From NCBI GenBank assembly GCA_003427395.1, contig BFEA01000077.1, forward strand, positions 1,033,655 to 1,097,654: 64,000 nt of DNA, in the 5' to 3' direction. Source of the DNA: Chara braunii (Eukaryota > Streptophyta > Charophyceae > Charales > Characeae). Positions 23,916 to 34,278 of this stretch are shown in pieces. Made by a program: the position numbers and the translations under genes. Under the pieces are notes generated by a model that ran no database searches, was not told where the DNA came from, and saw only the letters and a program-made list of their open reading frames with translations. Numbering within the stretch: the stretch's first letter is position 1; each line of letters opens with the position of its first letter.

Positions 23916-24443
23916 CCATCATTCTTCTGGGTACAAAGGCAGCGGACTGGCATGAGGGCACAAAGCTGGGAAGGTACAAAGAGCGCGAGCTGCAGAAGAA
24001 ATCAGGCCACATGGAAACCTTATTGGCGGTGATCTACATATAACAGGAGTGGGGGCTCCCATTGAGGGCACACATAGCACGCATGAGTGGAGAAGGCGTT
24101 CGGGAGCAAAACGCACAGAAGGAAGAGATCCATAAGAGAGGAAGAGGAGGTTGTGTTCGCACGTGGCAAGGGGAAGGCAGCAGCGACACCTCCATGGAAG
24201 AGAAGGCTAGCGCGTCCGGTGAAAAGGAGGAATCAATAGCGATCAAGCGGAGAGAGCCGCAGCTAGGGCTGCCAAGGAAGCACCAAAGTCGAGGCTGCAA
24301 AACCTCCAGAGGAGAAAAAATTGTGGCCCAAGGGCACAATGTGGACCCCTACTGTCCTCAATGACGAGAAAAGCGAGGACAACAATGCTTCATTGTCAGT
24401 GCACATTATCCTCGATGACGACAAAAGAGAGGACAACAATGCT
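23916..24443. other. Right flank of the Ty3 insertion
   Basis: Starts with the right copy of the CCATC target duplication. A frame stays open from the flank to about 24043 and another from 24062 to 24364 (basic, Glu/Lys/Arg-rich). Neither shows a known domain. The interrupted locus is the 3' side of the hAT relic, so this may be transposon-derived. Confidence 0.4.
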
Positions 24444-24640
24444 CCATCCTCATCATCATCCTCCTCATCGAAGGATGAGACCAGTTCCACCGAGGGGGGG
24501 GGGGGGGTCAACGGTGACAATGGGGACTGTCTCTTATACACATCTAGATGTGTATCCATCCTCATCATCATCCTCCTCATCGAAGGATGAGACCAGTTCC
24601 ACCGNGGGGGGGGGGGGGGTCAACGGNGACAATGGGGNGG
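24444..24640. other. Assembly artefact: duplicated sequence joined by a Nextera adapter
   Basis: 24444-24526 and 24556-24640 are the same sequence (ccatcctcatcatcatcc... through the poly-G run), the second copy containing three Ns. Between them, 24527-24545 is CTGTCTCTTATACACATCT and 24546-24555 is AGATGTGTAT, a truncated Nextera junction adapter. Frames crossing this region should be ignored. Confidence 0.93.
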
Positions 24641-25135
24641 ATGATGAGGCAGCAAGTGGGCCAAAGTCGGAGGGCAATGTTCAAAAACACGAAGGGGACG
24701 ATGGGTAGGGTGGAGAGCGTTGCAGGCCTTGACCTGGGCTTTGGATCTTCTGGCCCTATTACTTTTGAGGTGCACCTTCATCATAAATTCATAAAAAAGT
24801 TGACAAGCTTTCAAATTGTGGTGCTATTTTGTGTGGTGGCTCTTGGTGTCCAGGGCATTGAACTTAAGAATTCGTTAATTCCTTAATGTTGGAGTTATGT
24901 GAAGTTCTTTTGCAAGAATTTTAATTTTTTGTACTTGTTTTGCCTGTGTTATAGATCTTTTATTCCTTTTATCTACGCAGCATTGTCGACCAATTGTCTA
25001 TGTTGTTCTTTTTATGTGATTGTTGTTGTTGTGTGTGTGCTTTGTCTGGCACCCGGCACTACAGGTATGACCAGCCTCCATACTGTTCTTGTATTTTTCC
25101 CCTCAAGTATTTGTTGTTGTTATTGTTGACAAGCG
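24641..25135. other. No gene recognised
   Basis: T-rich sequence (24895-25130) with TTGTTGT runs and no domain-bearing frame. Confidence 0.5.
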
Positions 25136-25260
25136 GGTGCGAACGTGCAATCCTTGGAAAGCGATGAAGATGCCAGAGTCATTATGCAGGAACAGGAGAG
25201 AGGAGGGGTTTGTTTTCAATGTGGGGATCCGGGCCACATCGTTCCCTTCCGCCCTAACTT
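25136..25260 (+). pseudogene. Retrotransposon gag zinc-knuckle fragment
   Basis: The frame reads ...SLESDEDARVIMQEQERGG followed by VCFQCGDPGHIVPFRP. This is a CCHC knuckle, CX2CX4HX4C, in which the last Cys is Arg. The acidic stretch before the knuckle and lack of a pol downstream suggest an isolated fragment of an LTR-element nucleocapsid. Confidence 0.6.
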
Positions 25261-25330
25261 CAGGTAGCCGCCAAAACGGAATGACCAGTAGGAATGGCAG
25301 CTGCTCCTACTACAGCTGCAGACTTTGATA

Positions 25331-25494
25331 GGCAGGAAAAAGCGCATGTTGGTATGGAACTCTCCTGTCTGCAGGCCCCTACGCCAAGGGATGACGTAGG
25401 CCACCACCTACTGGCAGGAAGAAGCACATGCTGTTATGGAACTCTCCTGTCTGCAGGCCCCTACACCAGGGGCTGATGTAGGCCACCACCTAGT
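25331..25494. repeat. 82-bp tandem duplication
   Basis: ggcaggaa(a/g)aagc(g/a)catg... at 25331 recurs at 25413. Both units carry atggaactctcctgtctgcag and a cctac...gtagg inverted pair. Confidence 0.9.
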
Positions 25495-26219
25495 ATTTGT
25501 GATAGGGCCTCTCTAGGTGGATCCCTCGAGAGCGTAGGTGATCACCTGATCACTTGCCGCCAAGCCTGGGCTGAAATGAAGAAGTGTAAAGGGCAGCTAA
25601 TTTTAGCAGATGTAGAGATAAGACGCGAGTAAGAAGCCTTGTCTGTAGGTTGCTTGACTAGGACGCCCGTGTCCCGAGTAGCTTCACAATAAGCCAAAGT
25701 GTTTTCACCGAAGGCCATTCAAACAGTGGCCTGGACCCGCGCCCAACCACCCCACGACGGAGACGCTGAGTCTGGGAGACAGTTACGGACCGCTAGATAG
25801 GTCGTCGCACGCAAACGTATAGGGTACGCACGGCTCAGGCAAGAGAGAAAGGTCAGCTCTTGCAAACTCAGCGTCTCCGCCGACATGAGCTAGCCTCAGG
25901 TTCGTCCTCCACACGCGCAGCCGGTGGGTGTTCTCGTCGCCACTGATCTAGTTTGTGCCATGATTGGGTCTCCACCTTGCAAGCTTCAAATTCCGCTTCG
26001 AAGTCCCAGCGTAAGCGTTGTTGTTCGCCTTTCGTGGTCCCAAATGAGGTTTCCATCGCATGATACGTCAAGGTCACCTAAACCTCCATTGTAATCCCGT
26101 CCCTTTTTGCACCTCCACTTAGCTTGGTTTTTAGCCTCAGTAATAGCCGCTTGCAGTCTTTGATCCTCCCTCATCTCCTCTTCTCTACTTCCCTCAAATT
26201 AACTTTTGGTTTTGCCTCT
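25495..26219. other. Intergenic DNA, no gene recognised
   Basis: Includes a 13-14-base inverted repeat, ggagacgctgagt (about 25758) against actcagcgtctcc (about 25865), spanning roughly 110 bases. The open frames have no recognisable domain. Confidence 0.45.
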
Positions 26220-27310
26220 CTGCCGTCAAAATCCAACATAGTAATGATCCAAGGACCATCCCCAAACTCTAAAGATCAGCGTACCACGGACCTCCAATGA
26301 TACATCCTCAATCGAGCGATATATGGAGAGCCAAGGATCCGCAAAGTGATGGAAAGGACTCGAATGAACAATGCAATGTCAGCAAAGCATCAACAAGCAA
26401 TGTACATCCAGATACATATGAGAATAGCACAATGTAACGCAGCTGAAGACTCCAAGATATGACTTGACCTGTCAGATACCGACGCAACACCCCATCATAC
26501 ACCACACATGTGAGAGAGAGAGGAGGGACCGCATACATAGACGGAAGGTCCCTCCTTGATCACGCACATGGGGAGATACCACGGATGAGGAGATGGGGGG
26601 GAGAGGCAAGACAAAGATGGAGATGAGGGAGAAGACCAAAATCGCAATAACGAAGTCCAAAAATAGTCTCGCTACCGAATGTCCAATCAATGTCTGCCAC
26701 AAAATGTCAAATCAGATCCTGGGCCTCACGGCCCGATGTAACCTTTGCCTGAAGGAGAGGAAAGGAGGAAGAAGGAGAGAGGGAGGACGAGAGTAAGAAG
26801 AAGAAAAAGATGCCGTCCTCCTCGCTATCTCACCTGCAGGTAATTGCCGCCATGTACTGTATGTCGCCACGTGCCTCCTCTACGTTGCAAGGCACTGGCG
26901 TGAAGATTGGATATGGCGCCCAGGTAAGATCTCCGCCGACGCAGGTATGGCCTCCGCCTAACCCCCCTTCCTACACCTCTACCTCCAGCATAGCGCTGCC
27001 GCGGGGCTCTAGCAGCGTGTCGACCAAGAAGTGAGCTACTCGAGTTGTGTGTCTGCCTAGGCGTGGCCCAACTATAAATAGTGTTGGGCCTTGCGGGTGT
27101 GTTTGTGTATGCCTCAGGTCTTCGGCCAAAACATGGCCTACTAGGTCTAAGACCCGATCGAACGTCCAGACCCGCCCTGCTGATGCAGCAGGGACGTCCG
27201 CTAGTGGACAAAAACGGACCTAGCCCAACAAGGCCTGCCTATATCCGTACGAGGCCAAAAACATAGCCTTTGACTGAACAGAACGGAGGTATGCTCGGAC
27301 AAACTGCAAG
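26220..27310 (-). repeat. Divergent minus-strand LTR or LTR fragment, same broad family as the Ty3 LTR
   Basis: Read on the minus strand, 27095-27060 gives cccaacactatttatagttgggcc, matching the TATA region of the 5' LTR at about 12223-12245. Polypyrimidine and GA-rich parts follow. The segment 26440-26308 (minus) matches 43745-43875, which itself lies beside another LTR-like unit. Exact ends and a target duplication were not resolved. Confidence 0.5.
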
Positions 27311-29090
27311 TCCGAAATGACACCTAAATAGACAAAAATAGGACAGCAAATAAATAAATAAATAAATAAATGCTGCCTCAAATCGAAACATGTGGCCCTA
27401 AGGCCGGTCGTGGGCCTCCAAGGCGCGCGTCTGAGGGGCGTGCGGCCTGAGGGCCCCCAAATTGGGCCCCGTGTGCAGGCTCAACATGTAACATGTAGGC
27501 ATCCGCTCTATAACTGTCCAACCCTCTTCGGCATTCCATAGCCACTCGCCTTCAGAATGGCCAGAGCCTAGCACTGACAATAGTGCATTCACACAGATTG
27601 TCGCGGCTCACCACCCTCACTTACAGCCCCGACTCACAAATTGTGCGAAGCAGCTCGGTAGTATGCATATACATACAAAGAACGAAGTACCGTTCATTCT
27701 AAACAAGAATCGATAAATTCATCTTGAATAAAATAAAAACTAAAATTTTGAATAATTGATCATAGTGAGTTTTTATTATAAATAACGAAGAAAATTTTAT
27801 GTCCAATGGTCTTTCCTGAAGCGCAGTTCTACAGTCCACACTTGATGTCTTTTCGGCTCAAATTTGAAGTGGTCGGCATGCGGTGGTCGCATAACAAGAT
27901 ACCAACTAGCGCCTTCCTTCCTTCAAAGGAGGCCATCGGACTACCCCTGTTGAGTACCCATGTCCGATGGCAAGAGGGGGCTCGTGACCTTCCGCACGGG
28001 TGATGAGCCTTCTACCAAAGCGGTCGGGGGTCACCCTCATTTTGGGGGTCCTATACTGCAGCGCCCAGTAGTCGGCTTTCATCGTTATAGAAACGTGAGG
28101 GATCCGTCCAGTAGAGGACGCCCGTCTGTAATTACGAATTTGAAACCAAACCGTTCGGTCCCCTGTGAAATGACAAGGGAAGTGAGCAAAATGAGAAAAA
28201 GCAATTAAATTAAAATAGAGGGAAATTCTACTTTGAAGTTGAGTCGCCACTTATTAGCGACTGTCAAATTGGTCAAGACCAAAACTACGGCTCTTGCTAA
28301 GCGTGAATCAAAACGGAATTTCCACTTTTTTTTGTTTTTTTTCCTTTACTTTTCTCTTTTCTTTTCTTTTCCTTTGATTATGATCGATGTCAAAGTACTT
28401 ATCCCATAACTCAACTTGAGGGGTTCAACGCATAGTTGAAAAGACCACGTTCAACCTTCCACCTTCTCATCCATGGGCGAGCCTGGTGGCTACCACGAGC
28501 ACAAGCTGGTTGTGCTTTGTTGTACAGTAGGGCGCAAAGCTTGCGTGGACCAAGGGAAAGCCCATTGGCGCACCCCCACACTTTTGTTGTGGCGAGCACC
28601 AACAGGAGTCGGTCCATGGATTGGCCGCCTTGCGCAAGCGTGCCTGGTACACTACTGAGCGAAGACTGGTCACGCGCAGGTAGTGCCTTGTGCACCACGA
28701 AGGGTCGGGACACCACGCCTTCCAACACCGCACCCAACCAACCCGCGCACACCAAGGTATTCCCCGCTTCATGATACTCTGAAAGGCGTCAAGCAAGAAG
28801 AGCCTAGAAGACTCACCGAAGATTCCGATGCTCGTGAGCAAGGCTCAAGTAACCAACTCACGCGTGGTAACTATCTAACACCCACCACGGCCTCCAAATT
28901 TGCAATATTCAGCCTCATTGAGATAAAAGAGGCCCGATTTCACTTAGGGCGGGCACAAGGCTTGTTGTACGGGCCCCATGCGAGCATGTCGAGGACGCAG
29001 ATCTTCGCACTCCCTCCTCCATTACTTTGATAGTCTTCTGAGAAATCTTTAATCAGAAGGCTCCTTAGCTTTTAGTCTTATTTCATACCC
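27311..29090. other. No gene; possible LTR of the minus-strand Ty3 relic
   Basis: 27330-27800 is AT-rich, with (AAAT)n at about 27350-27370. 28410-28780 is open on both strands without any domain. On the minus strand, aatggaggagggag at about 29024-29010 resembles a polypurine tract followed by TGCGAAG at 29009, so the 3' LTR of the adjacent minus-strand Ty3 relic could start here. No matching upstream LTR was identified. Confidence 0.35.
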
Positions 29091-29119
29091 TAAGATAACT
29101 TGTGGGGCGGTCTTTATTA

Positions 29120-29360
29120 ATTATTTCGTTGTAAACCACCAATCTTCCTTTGGATGAACATAGTGTCTGAACCGCACCCGATACTGCATCTGCAGTTTCC
29201 GAGGTCTACCCCTGCAAGGAGGCTTCGGCACAAGCATCACCTTGTGCTCGAAGATGTCATCAATGTCAATGTGTCCGTCCATGGATCGGGGCAGCATGCA
29301 TCTCCTTTAAGGAATTTTTTTCATCTTAGCAAAAGAAGCGAGCTTGGAGGCATGGAAAAC
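29120..29360 (-). pseudogene. Integrase tail and chromodomain of the minus-strand Ty3 relic
   Basis: HRVFHASKL is read on the minus strand at about 29359-29333, the HPVFHVSLL-type end of Ty3 integrases. After a stop comes a chromodomain-like block: HIDIDDIFEHKVMLVP, LQMQYRVRFRHYVHPKEDWW, ending near 29145. The final Trp pair fits the chromodomain aromatic position. Confidence 0.65.
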
Positions 29361-29497
29361 ACGGTGTGCATAAGTGACCACAAATTCACATGACGTAGGA
29401 AGGACCGTCTGGTTTATCTCCCCCTATGTCCAAAACTTCCCATGATCCCAAGTACTATGAAATTAGCTTCCTAGAAATACCCTGTTTCTGTTCCAGT

Positions 29498-29984
29498 TCA
29501 AATGACTTCACCTACTTTTAATGCAGAGGGTCGTCTCTGCTTGTTCTCGGATGCTACCATGGCATCTTGAGCTTTTCTGATCCATTTCAGCACCTGTTGC
29601 ATCATTTTGTCGTTTTTGACAGTGAATTCCATGTTGCCAAGTGTTGCCATGGCATCTTTAGCTTTTCTAATCAATTCCCCTAAAAATAAACTACACAGAC
29701 TCTCTAAACGAAACACATAATCGTTTGTTCCCTACCTTCTCGAGGAACAATAAGCCCTCCACCACTACAAACTCATCCAATCTAGCCTTATCTTTGGCAT
29801 CGAGCTTGCGTATGATTTCAGACATCAACGGGTCCTCTCGATAGGCTTCCACCATAGAGCAAGTCTGATCATCGGATATACCGAACTGTCACTAACGGGG
29901 CCAAACAGTCCACTCTCCTAGACGAAGCATCTGCGACCTCATCGTACTCTCCCTTGAGGTGGTCCAACTGGAAATCAGACATAT
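29498..29984 (-). pseudogene. Integrase remnant with the DDE core deleted
   Basis: Minus strand after RNase H: DFQLDHLKGEYDEVADASSR, then AYREDPLM and EGLLFLEKVGNKRLCV, the linker that normally precedes the H2C2 module. Within about 40 bases the sequence jumps, with a frame change, to GELIRKAKDAMA and WIRKAQDAMVASENKQRR, which belong near the integrase C-terminus. The H2C2 module and D,D-35-E core are therefore absent, a deletion of roughly 250 codons inferred from normal integrase length. Confidence 0.75.
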
Positions 29985-31245
29985 CTATGACTTCAATCCA
30001 TCTCTTGAGTCCGTCGGAGAGAGCAACTTGTGTCTTAATCCAGCAAAGAGTCTCATGGTCAGATCTCGTGTAGGAAGGGCGCAGTGCCTACAATGAGGCA
30101 ATGCTTTGTATAGGGCGGAGAGTTCCCGATCATAAGAGGACTTAGCTAGCTTTCGAGACGACATTTTCTTACTCTTATACTCGATCGGCCTCAACTTTTT
30201 CCCCTCTTGCTGCGACCGTGCCTATGCTATATTGATTAGCATCCGTCGTCACTACAAATGACTTCTCAGTATCCGAAAACTTCAAGACTTCATGGTGCAT
30301 GAGAGCATACTTCAATCGCTTAAAGGCTGCCCTGCACTCATTTGTCCACTCCCAAGGGGTGTCAAGGCACATGAGGTTCGTCAGTAGGGAACCTATAGTA
30401 CTACAATTTTTCACAAACGGACGATTGTAGCCCGTCATTCGCAAAAATGACCTCACCTTAGTCACAGATGAGGTCTAGGTCGATCACGTATGCTGGCAAT
30501 CTTCACATCACTGACCTGAATCCACCACCGAAATTTCGTGACCCAAATACAAGATCTTGGTGTATTAGTGTTGAGGAACGAGACTCAACACCAAGTCTAC
30601 ATGCTTGGTGTGCTCCTCCACAGTCAAGATAAGGATGTCGTCAAGGTACATGATGATAAACTTATCTAAGTAGTCATGAAAGATCCTATTCATTGCGTGA
30701 TGGAACGTCCTAGAGGCATTGCAAAGAACGAAAGGCATCACCACAAACTCGTACAAACCGCACCGAGTCTGAAAAGTGGTTTCTTGCTGATCCTCATACC
30801 TAAACGCAATCCAATGGTATCCAAACTTCAGATCTATCTTGGTTAAGTACCGGCATCCTTGCACTGGGTCCAATAGGTCATCACTGCGAGGTAGGGGCTC
30901 TGCATTTTTAACAACGACGGGATTCACACCCCTATAATCAATACACGGCCCTAGGGTACCCCCTTGCTTAGGAATGAATAAAACTAGCGCACCATAGGGG
31001 AACGTACTAGGCTGGATCCAACCCTTCTCTAATAGGTCCTCCAGTTGTAGGCAAAGCTCATATCACTCCGTTGGAGACGGCCTGTAAAGCCATCCACTAG
31101 GCACTTTGCTACCCGGAATGACTTCAATAGCATGGACAACCTCCCTCTCAACAACTCCAGAAGGCTTCTCAAAAAGGTCTAGATATGAAGCGATGACTTG
31201 TTCTCTGTCTAGGGGTGTTTTTACGGTCTCCCATTTCTCACACAC
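29985..31245 (-). pseudogene. Reverse transcriptase and RNase H of the minus-strand Ty3 relic
   Basis: In leftward order: VPSGWLYRPSPTE near 31090-31063; FIPKQGG and CIDYRGVNPVVVKNAEPLPR near 30990-30890; LTKIDLKFGYHWI (catalytic Asp); TRCGLYEFVVMPFVLCNA; IMYLDDILILTVEEHTKHVD, with an intact YLDD near 30650; FLRMTGYNRPFV (thumb); TTDANQYSIGTV (RNase H start) and RPIEYKSKKMS. Stops separate the blocks (for example at about 30565 and 30472). The RT active site itself is not mutated, in contrast to the plus-strand element. Confidence 0.85.
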
Positions 31246-31254
31246 GAAGACTAA

Positions 31255-31749
31255 CTACATGCCCTCCTCATGATTTTGCTTATAGTAATTGAACGATAAT
31301 GCGCACATCCAGCCACAAGACTCTACGAGCCTGCTAGCCTTGTGTTTATGCAAACTAACTGTCCTCCTGTTAAGCAACTTGTACATCACCAACTTCCTAT
31401 CCCGATCAATTTGAGGCTTAGCAACCTCGAGGTAGTACATACCTAGCAACATGTCGAATGCAAGCTCATCGCTAACCAGGAACAAGTTTTTATGTCTTAG
31501 TTCCCCTCCTCCATAGGAGAAGGTACAAACTACGTCTTTAACATAGTTCTTGACAACCATAGCTTGCTTGTTGGCATGGGTGGATGCAACAAATATACTA
31601 AGTCGCTGCACTTGGTCCCCTAAGCGCAACCTCTCCACACAAGCATGACTGATGAAATTCCGCGTGGAGCCTATGTCTGCGAAGGCACCAACTTTAAGGC
31701 CACCTACATCCACTTCTACCACGAGATGTTCAGGACCTCGACTCATCAT
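31255..31749 (-). pseudogene. Ty3-type aspartic protease domain
   Basis: The frame reads VDVGGLKVGAFADIGSTRNF ISHACVERL..., where ADIGSTRNF occupies the D-T/S-G active-site position with Ile in place of Thr/Ser. It continues to FDMLLGMYYLEVAKPQID, the conserved protease C-terminus (ILGMdWL type). It would mature Gag-Pol. The T-to-I change next to the catalytic Asp may impair it. Confidence 0.7.
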
Positions 31750-31946
31750 CGCTCAGGAGTCGCTAGAGTCCCTCTCTAACCACTCAGTTTCTAACTCGTC
31801 TAAGGACCCGGACACACCCATCGAACAGAGTATCGATTGGTTTGGATCTATTTGTGGGGCAATCATAAGGTCAACAGCATGAGCCATCATCTGAAGTGAA
31901 GAGTGTGTGGCCACCACTTTAGCACGAGTAGGAGAGACTAATACTC

Positions 31947-32282
31947 CTACTGGCCCAATGCATTTCCCTTAGATGTGCTCGCAGAAGCACCACTCAAGCT
32001 CGAAGGTACCAATGGCCCAACAATGGATGGCATGTTCGACGTTACTTTTTTACTCCTGCAGCATGCGAATGTGTGCCTATATTGGCCACAATTCAAACAC
32101 GCTCCACAGGTATACTGATCACGCCACACATCGTACTCCAAACACATTTCGATCGATGTTGGTGGGCCTTCATCTGCCTGTTGACTCTTGGGCCGACTTG
32201 CTTTTTGTTTCCCGACCCTCTTACCCTTTTTTTCAAAGGGTGTTGCTACTCCACCCTCCAGAGCGTTTGCAGCCCCTTCCAC
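31947..32282 (-). pseudogene. Gag nucleocapsid region with CCHC knuckle
   Basis: CLNCGQYRHTFACC fits CX2CX4HX4C at about 32095-32050 on the minus strand. It is preceded by a Lys/Arg-rich GKQKASRPKS stretch, as in Ty3 Gag C-termini. It lies between the capsid-like region and the protease. Confidence 0.65.
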
Positions 32283-32534
32283 CTATGTGTCTTCCCCAAG
32301 GTCAGAGATGTCCTAAACCTCAGTCGTGTTGCCATCATGGTCACCAAACATGAGGTTGTCTTTCTTCCTCCAACCTTGGGGGAGTTTCTTCTTTCTCCCA
32401 TATGTAACAGTCTGTTGTGCATTCCTAAGTTTGGCCTCAATATCCAAGGCCTTCTTGCTAAAAGAAGGTAAGTCATGCATATCGGTGGAGGCCTCATCGA
32501 CTAACTTATTTTCAACATCCGTGGGCAGGTGTTC

Positions 32535-33518
32535 CTAATAAGTGGTCATGAAGATTTTGGGATTGTCCCGCACCCCAAGGACAACAATCAATCTCTCTAC
32601 AGCGTTAGTAACATCGGGGAATGACCTGTATCTTTTAGATCCCAAGTTTGCCAGCGAGTCAATGGCCTCGTGTGCCTGTTGAGGGTCATGCCACATTTCC
32701 TTAACTAACCACAGACATTCCTCCAAACTCCCGTTGAAGTTCTAACCATATCCGTGTTGTTGTACTATCCCGCCTAACCACCTAGCTGTTGATCCTTCCA
32801 TGTAGGATGAGGCCATGATCACCTCCTCCTCAAGCCGTGTGAGTGGCACTGTCCTCAACCATGTGTTGATGTTCTCCTCCTTCTTTCGAGCTGGCAACAG
32901 TATCTTCAGCACCCACTGTGGTTGTTGCCCAAGACCTTGTGCCTGTAGCTGGACCGGTGGAACAGGTTGTTGAGCCGTCTGTGCCTGACGCTGCACCGGC
33001 TGTTGCGGAACCTCTTGCAAAGGTTGCTGGACATGTTGTTGTCCTGTCGCTGCAGTAGCTTACTGAAGACCTAAAAAAGCAAGTAACGGAGCCTGCCAAC
33101 TAGAACCTGCTGATCGACTGCCTGGTGCAACGATGCCAAGCTGAGGCACAAGGGACCTCTAGTAGGTAGCGGTGACATAGATGGTCCAACCACTGCTGGA
33201 GGAGCTACCGCAGGTTGCACAGGCCTAGCCATAGGCCTAGGACCTCTCGGCGCAGCCAAAATCTTATTTGGACAGCATTTTCTATTGCACGTCCTGTACT
33301 TCAGCCACACTTAGAAGGCTGGACCAAAGGGACCGCACAATGGGATCAAGTGGTGACTCGGCCAAAGCCACTACACTGCTCAACTCCTGCTCCCTAGCCT
33401 CTAGTCTGATCTTTGTTCTTCTAGCATTTTCTCTCCTATCCTCTGCATCCTGTCGTTGGCACCGTAACTCTGCAAGAAGGGCATTCGACTGTTGGACCTC
33501 ATAGTCCTCCACTGACAA
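32535..33518 (-). pseudogene. Gag capsid region of the minus-strand Ty3 relic
   Basis: Minus-strand pieces read ENINTWLRTVPLTRLEEEVI and ASSYMEGSTARWL (about 32905-32755), a Ty3 Gag capsid pattern. These are followed after a break by AHEAIDSLANLGSKRYRSF (about 32690-32630). Upstream is a Gln/Pro-rich region and a basic coiled-coil-like segment (33518-33282). Frame changes and stops separate the parts. Confidence 0.65.
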
Positions 33519-34047
33519 GGGTTGCTGCTAGCTGACCTGCGAGCCAGCAAACTAACTTGAGGCAAAAGTTGACGTACAGTTGTGAGGAAACCCGGGGAGG
33601 GAATCATCTGTTCGCCGCTGAAGCCAGGGACAGCGGTGTCTGTCACCCGCTGTGTTCGCATCAGAGGTCCTCAGTGACGCAACAGGGGAGTAGGGTTTAT
33701 TCTGCTTGTCACGCTCCCACTCATGAGTTGGGTCTGGAACTCTTTCCCTCTCGCAGAACAGCAGGAAAAAAAAAGAAAATAAACAATAGATTAAAAAAAA
33801 AAAAGAATGTATTCGACCTGCAGGTTCAAAATCTGGCCTGAGCCAACAAGGAGATGGAGTATGTTAGCTATAGCTCAGGGATTAACTGCCCAGGGAGTCG
33901 TACTTGTTCTGATAAGCAACATAGGTAGCTGAGTCTATTGGCTGTCTGCAGGCTCCTAATTTGGCTGATTGTCGAAGTCATTGCTGCCTGTCGGCAGGTT
34001 AGCGCACTTCCTCTGGTTGAGGACCTCCTCCTTTCTCTTGCACGGTT
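33519..34047. other. No gene recognised
   Basis: Sequence upstream (minus sense) of the Ty3 relic. gttctgataagcaac at about 33906-33920 weakly resembles the complement of an initiator-Met PBS, but no LTR was found beside it. Confidence 0.35.
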
Positions 34048-34278
34048 TCATCTCTCCCCAAAGGGATCATGCACTTTCCCTTCAGCATCTACACCTTTCA
34101 TGTTGTAGAGCATACTACTGAGGCTGTCATTTTCCTTGTATCCATAAATCAAAACCTTCTCCACTTCATCACACCAGCCAACCAGTTTCACAAGGCACCA
34201 ATGGGGCAGGCGTCTCAGTAAATCCACCATGCTTTCAGAACGATTGCCCTTTTTGGGACTAATACCGTTAATGTCCAA
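34048..34278 (-). pseudogene. Receptor-like protein kinase fragment (subdomains IV-V)
   Basis: The minus-strand frame reads DLLRRLPHWCLVKLVGWCDE and VEKVLIYGYKENDSLSSMLY. This follows the H.nLVkLlGyC...lLVYEYm.NGSL..L pattern of plant RLK/Pelle kinases, with G for E in the hinge. No Gly-rich loop, VAIK Lys, HRD or DFG motif is visible nearby. It is either one exon of a split gene or a captured fragment; I favour a fragment. Confidence 0.55.

Larger units (their letters stand above)
29100..33518 (-). mobile_element. Minus-strand Ty3/gypsy chromovirus relic
   Basis: Reading leftward from 33518, the order is gag, CCHC knuckle, aspartic protease, RT with YLDD, RNase H, H2C2 leader of integrase, integrase C-terminus and chromodomain. 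The integrase catalytic core is missing. It differs in sequence from the plus-strand element at 11901 (RT: PLPRSDDLL...CRYLTKIDLKFGYHWI), so it is a separate lineage. Stops and frameshifts occur throughout. LTR boundaries are not established. Confidence 0.85.

Noticed and set aside
23921-24043. hAT reading frame resuming directly after the Ty3 insertion
   Set aside because: The flank joins in one open phase, but the more natural transposase phase already ends near 11843, so continuation could not be supported.
28411-28780. Gene in a stretch open on both strands
   Set aside because: No domain on either strand; more likely part of an LTR or intergenic DNA near the minus-strand Ty3 relic.
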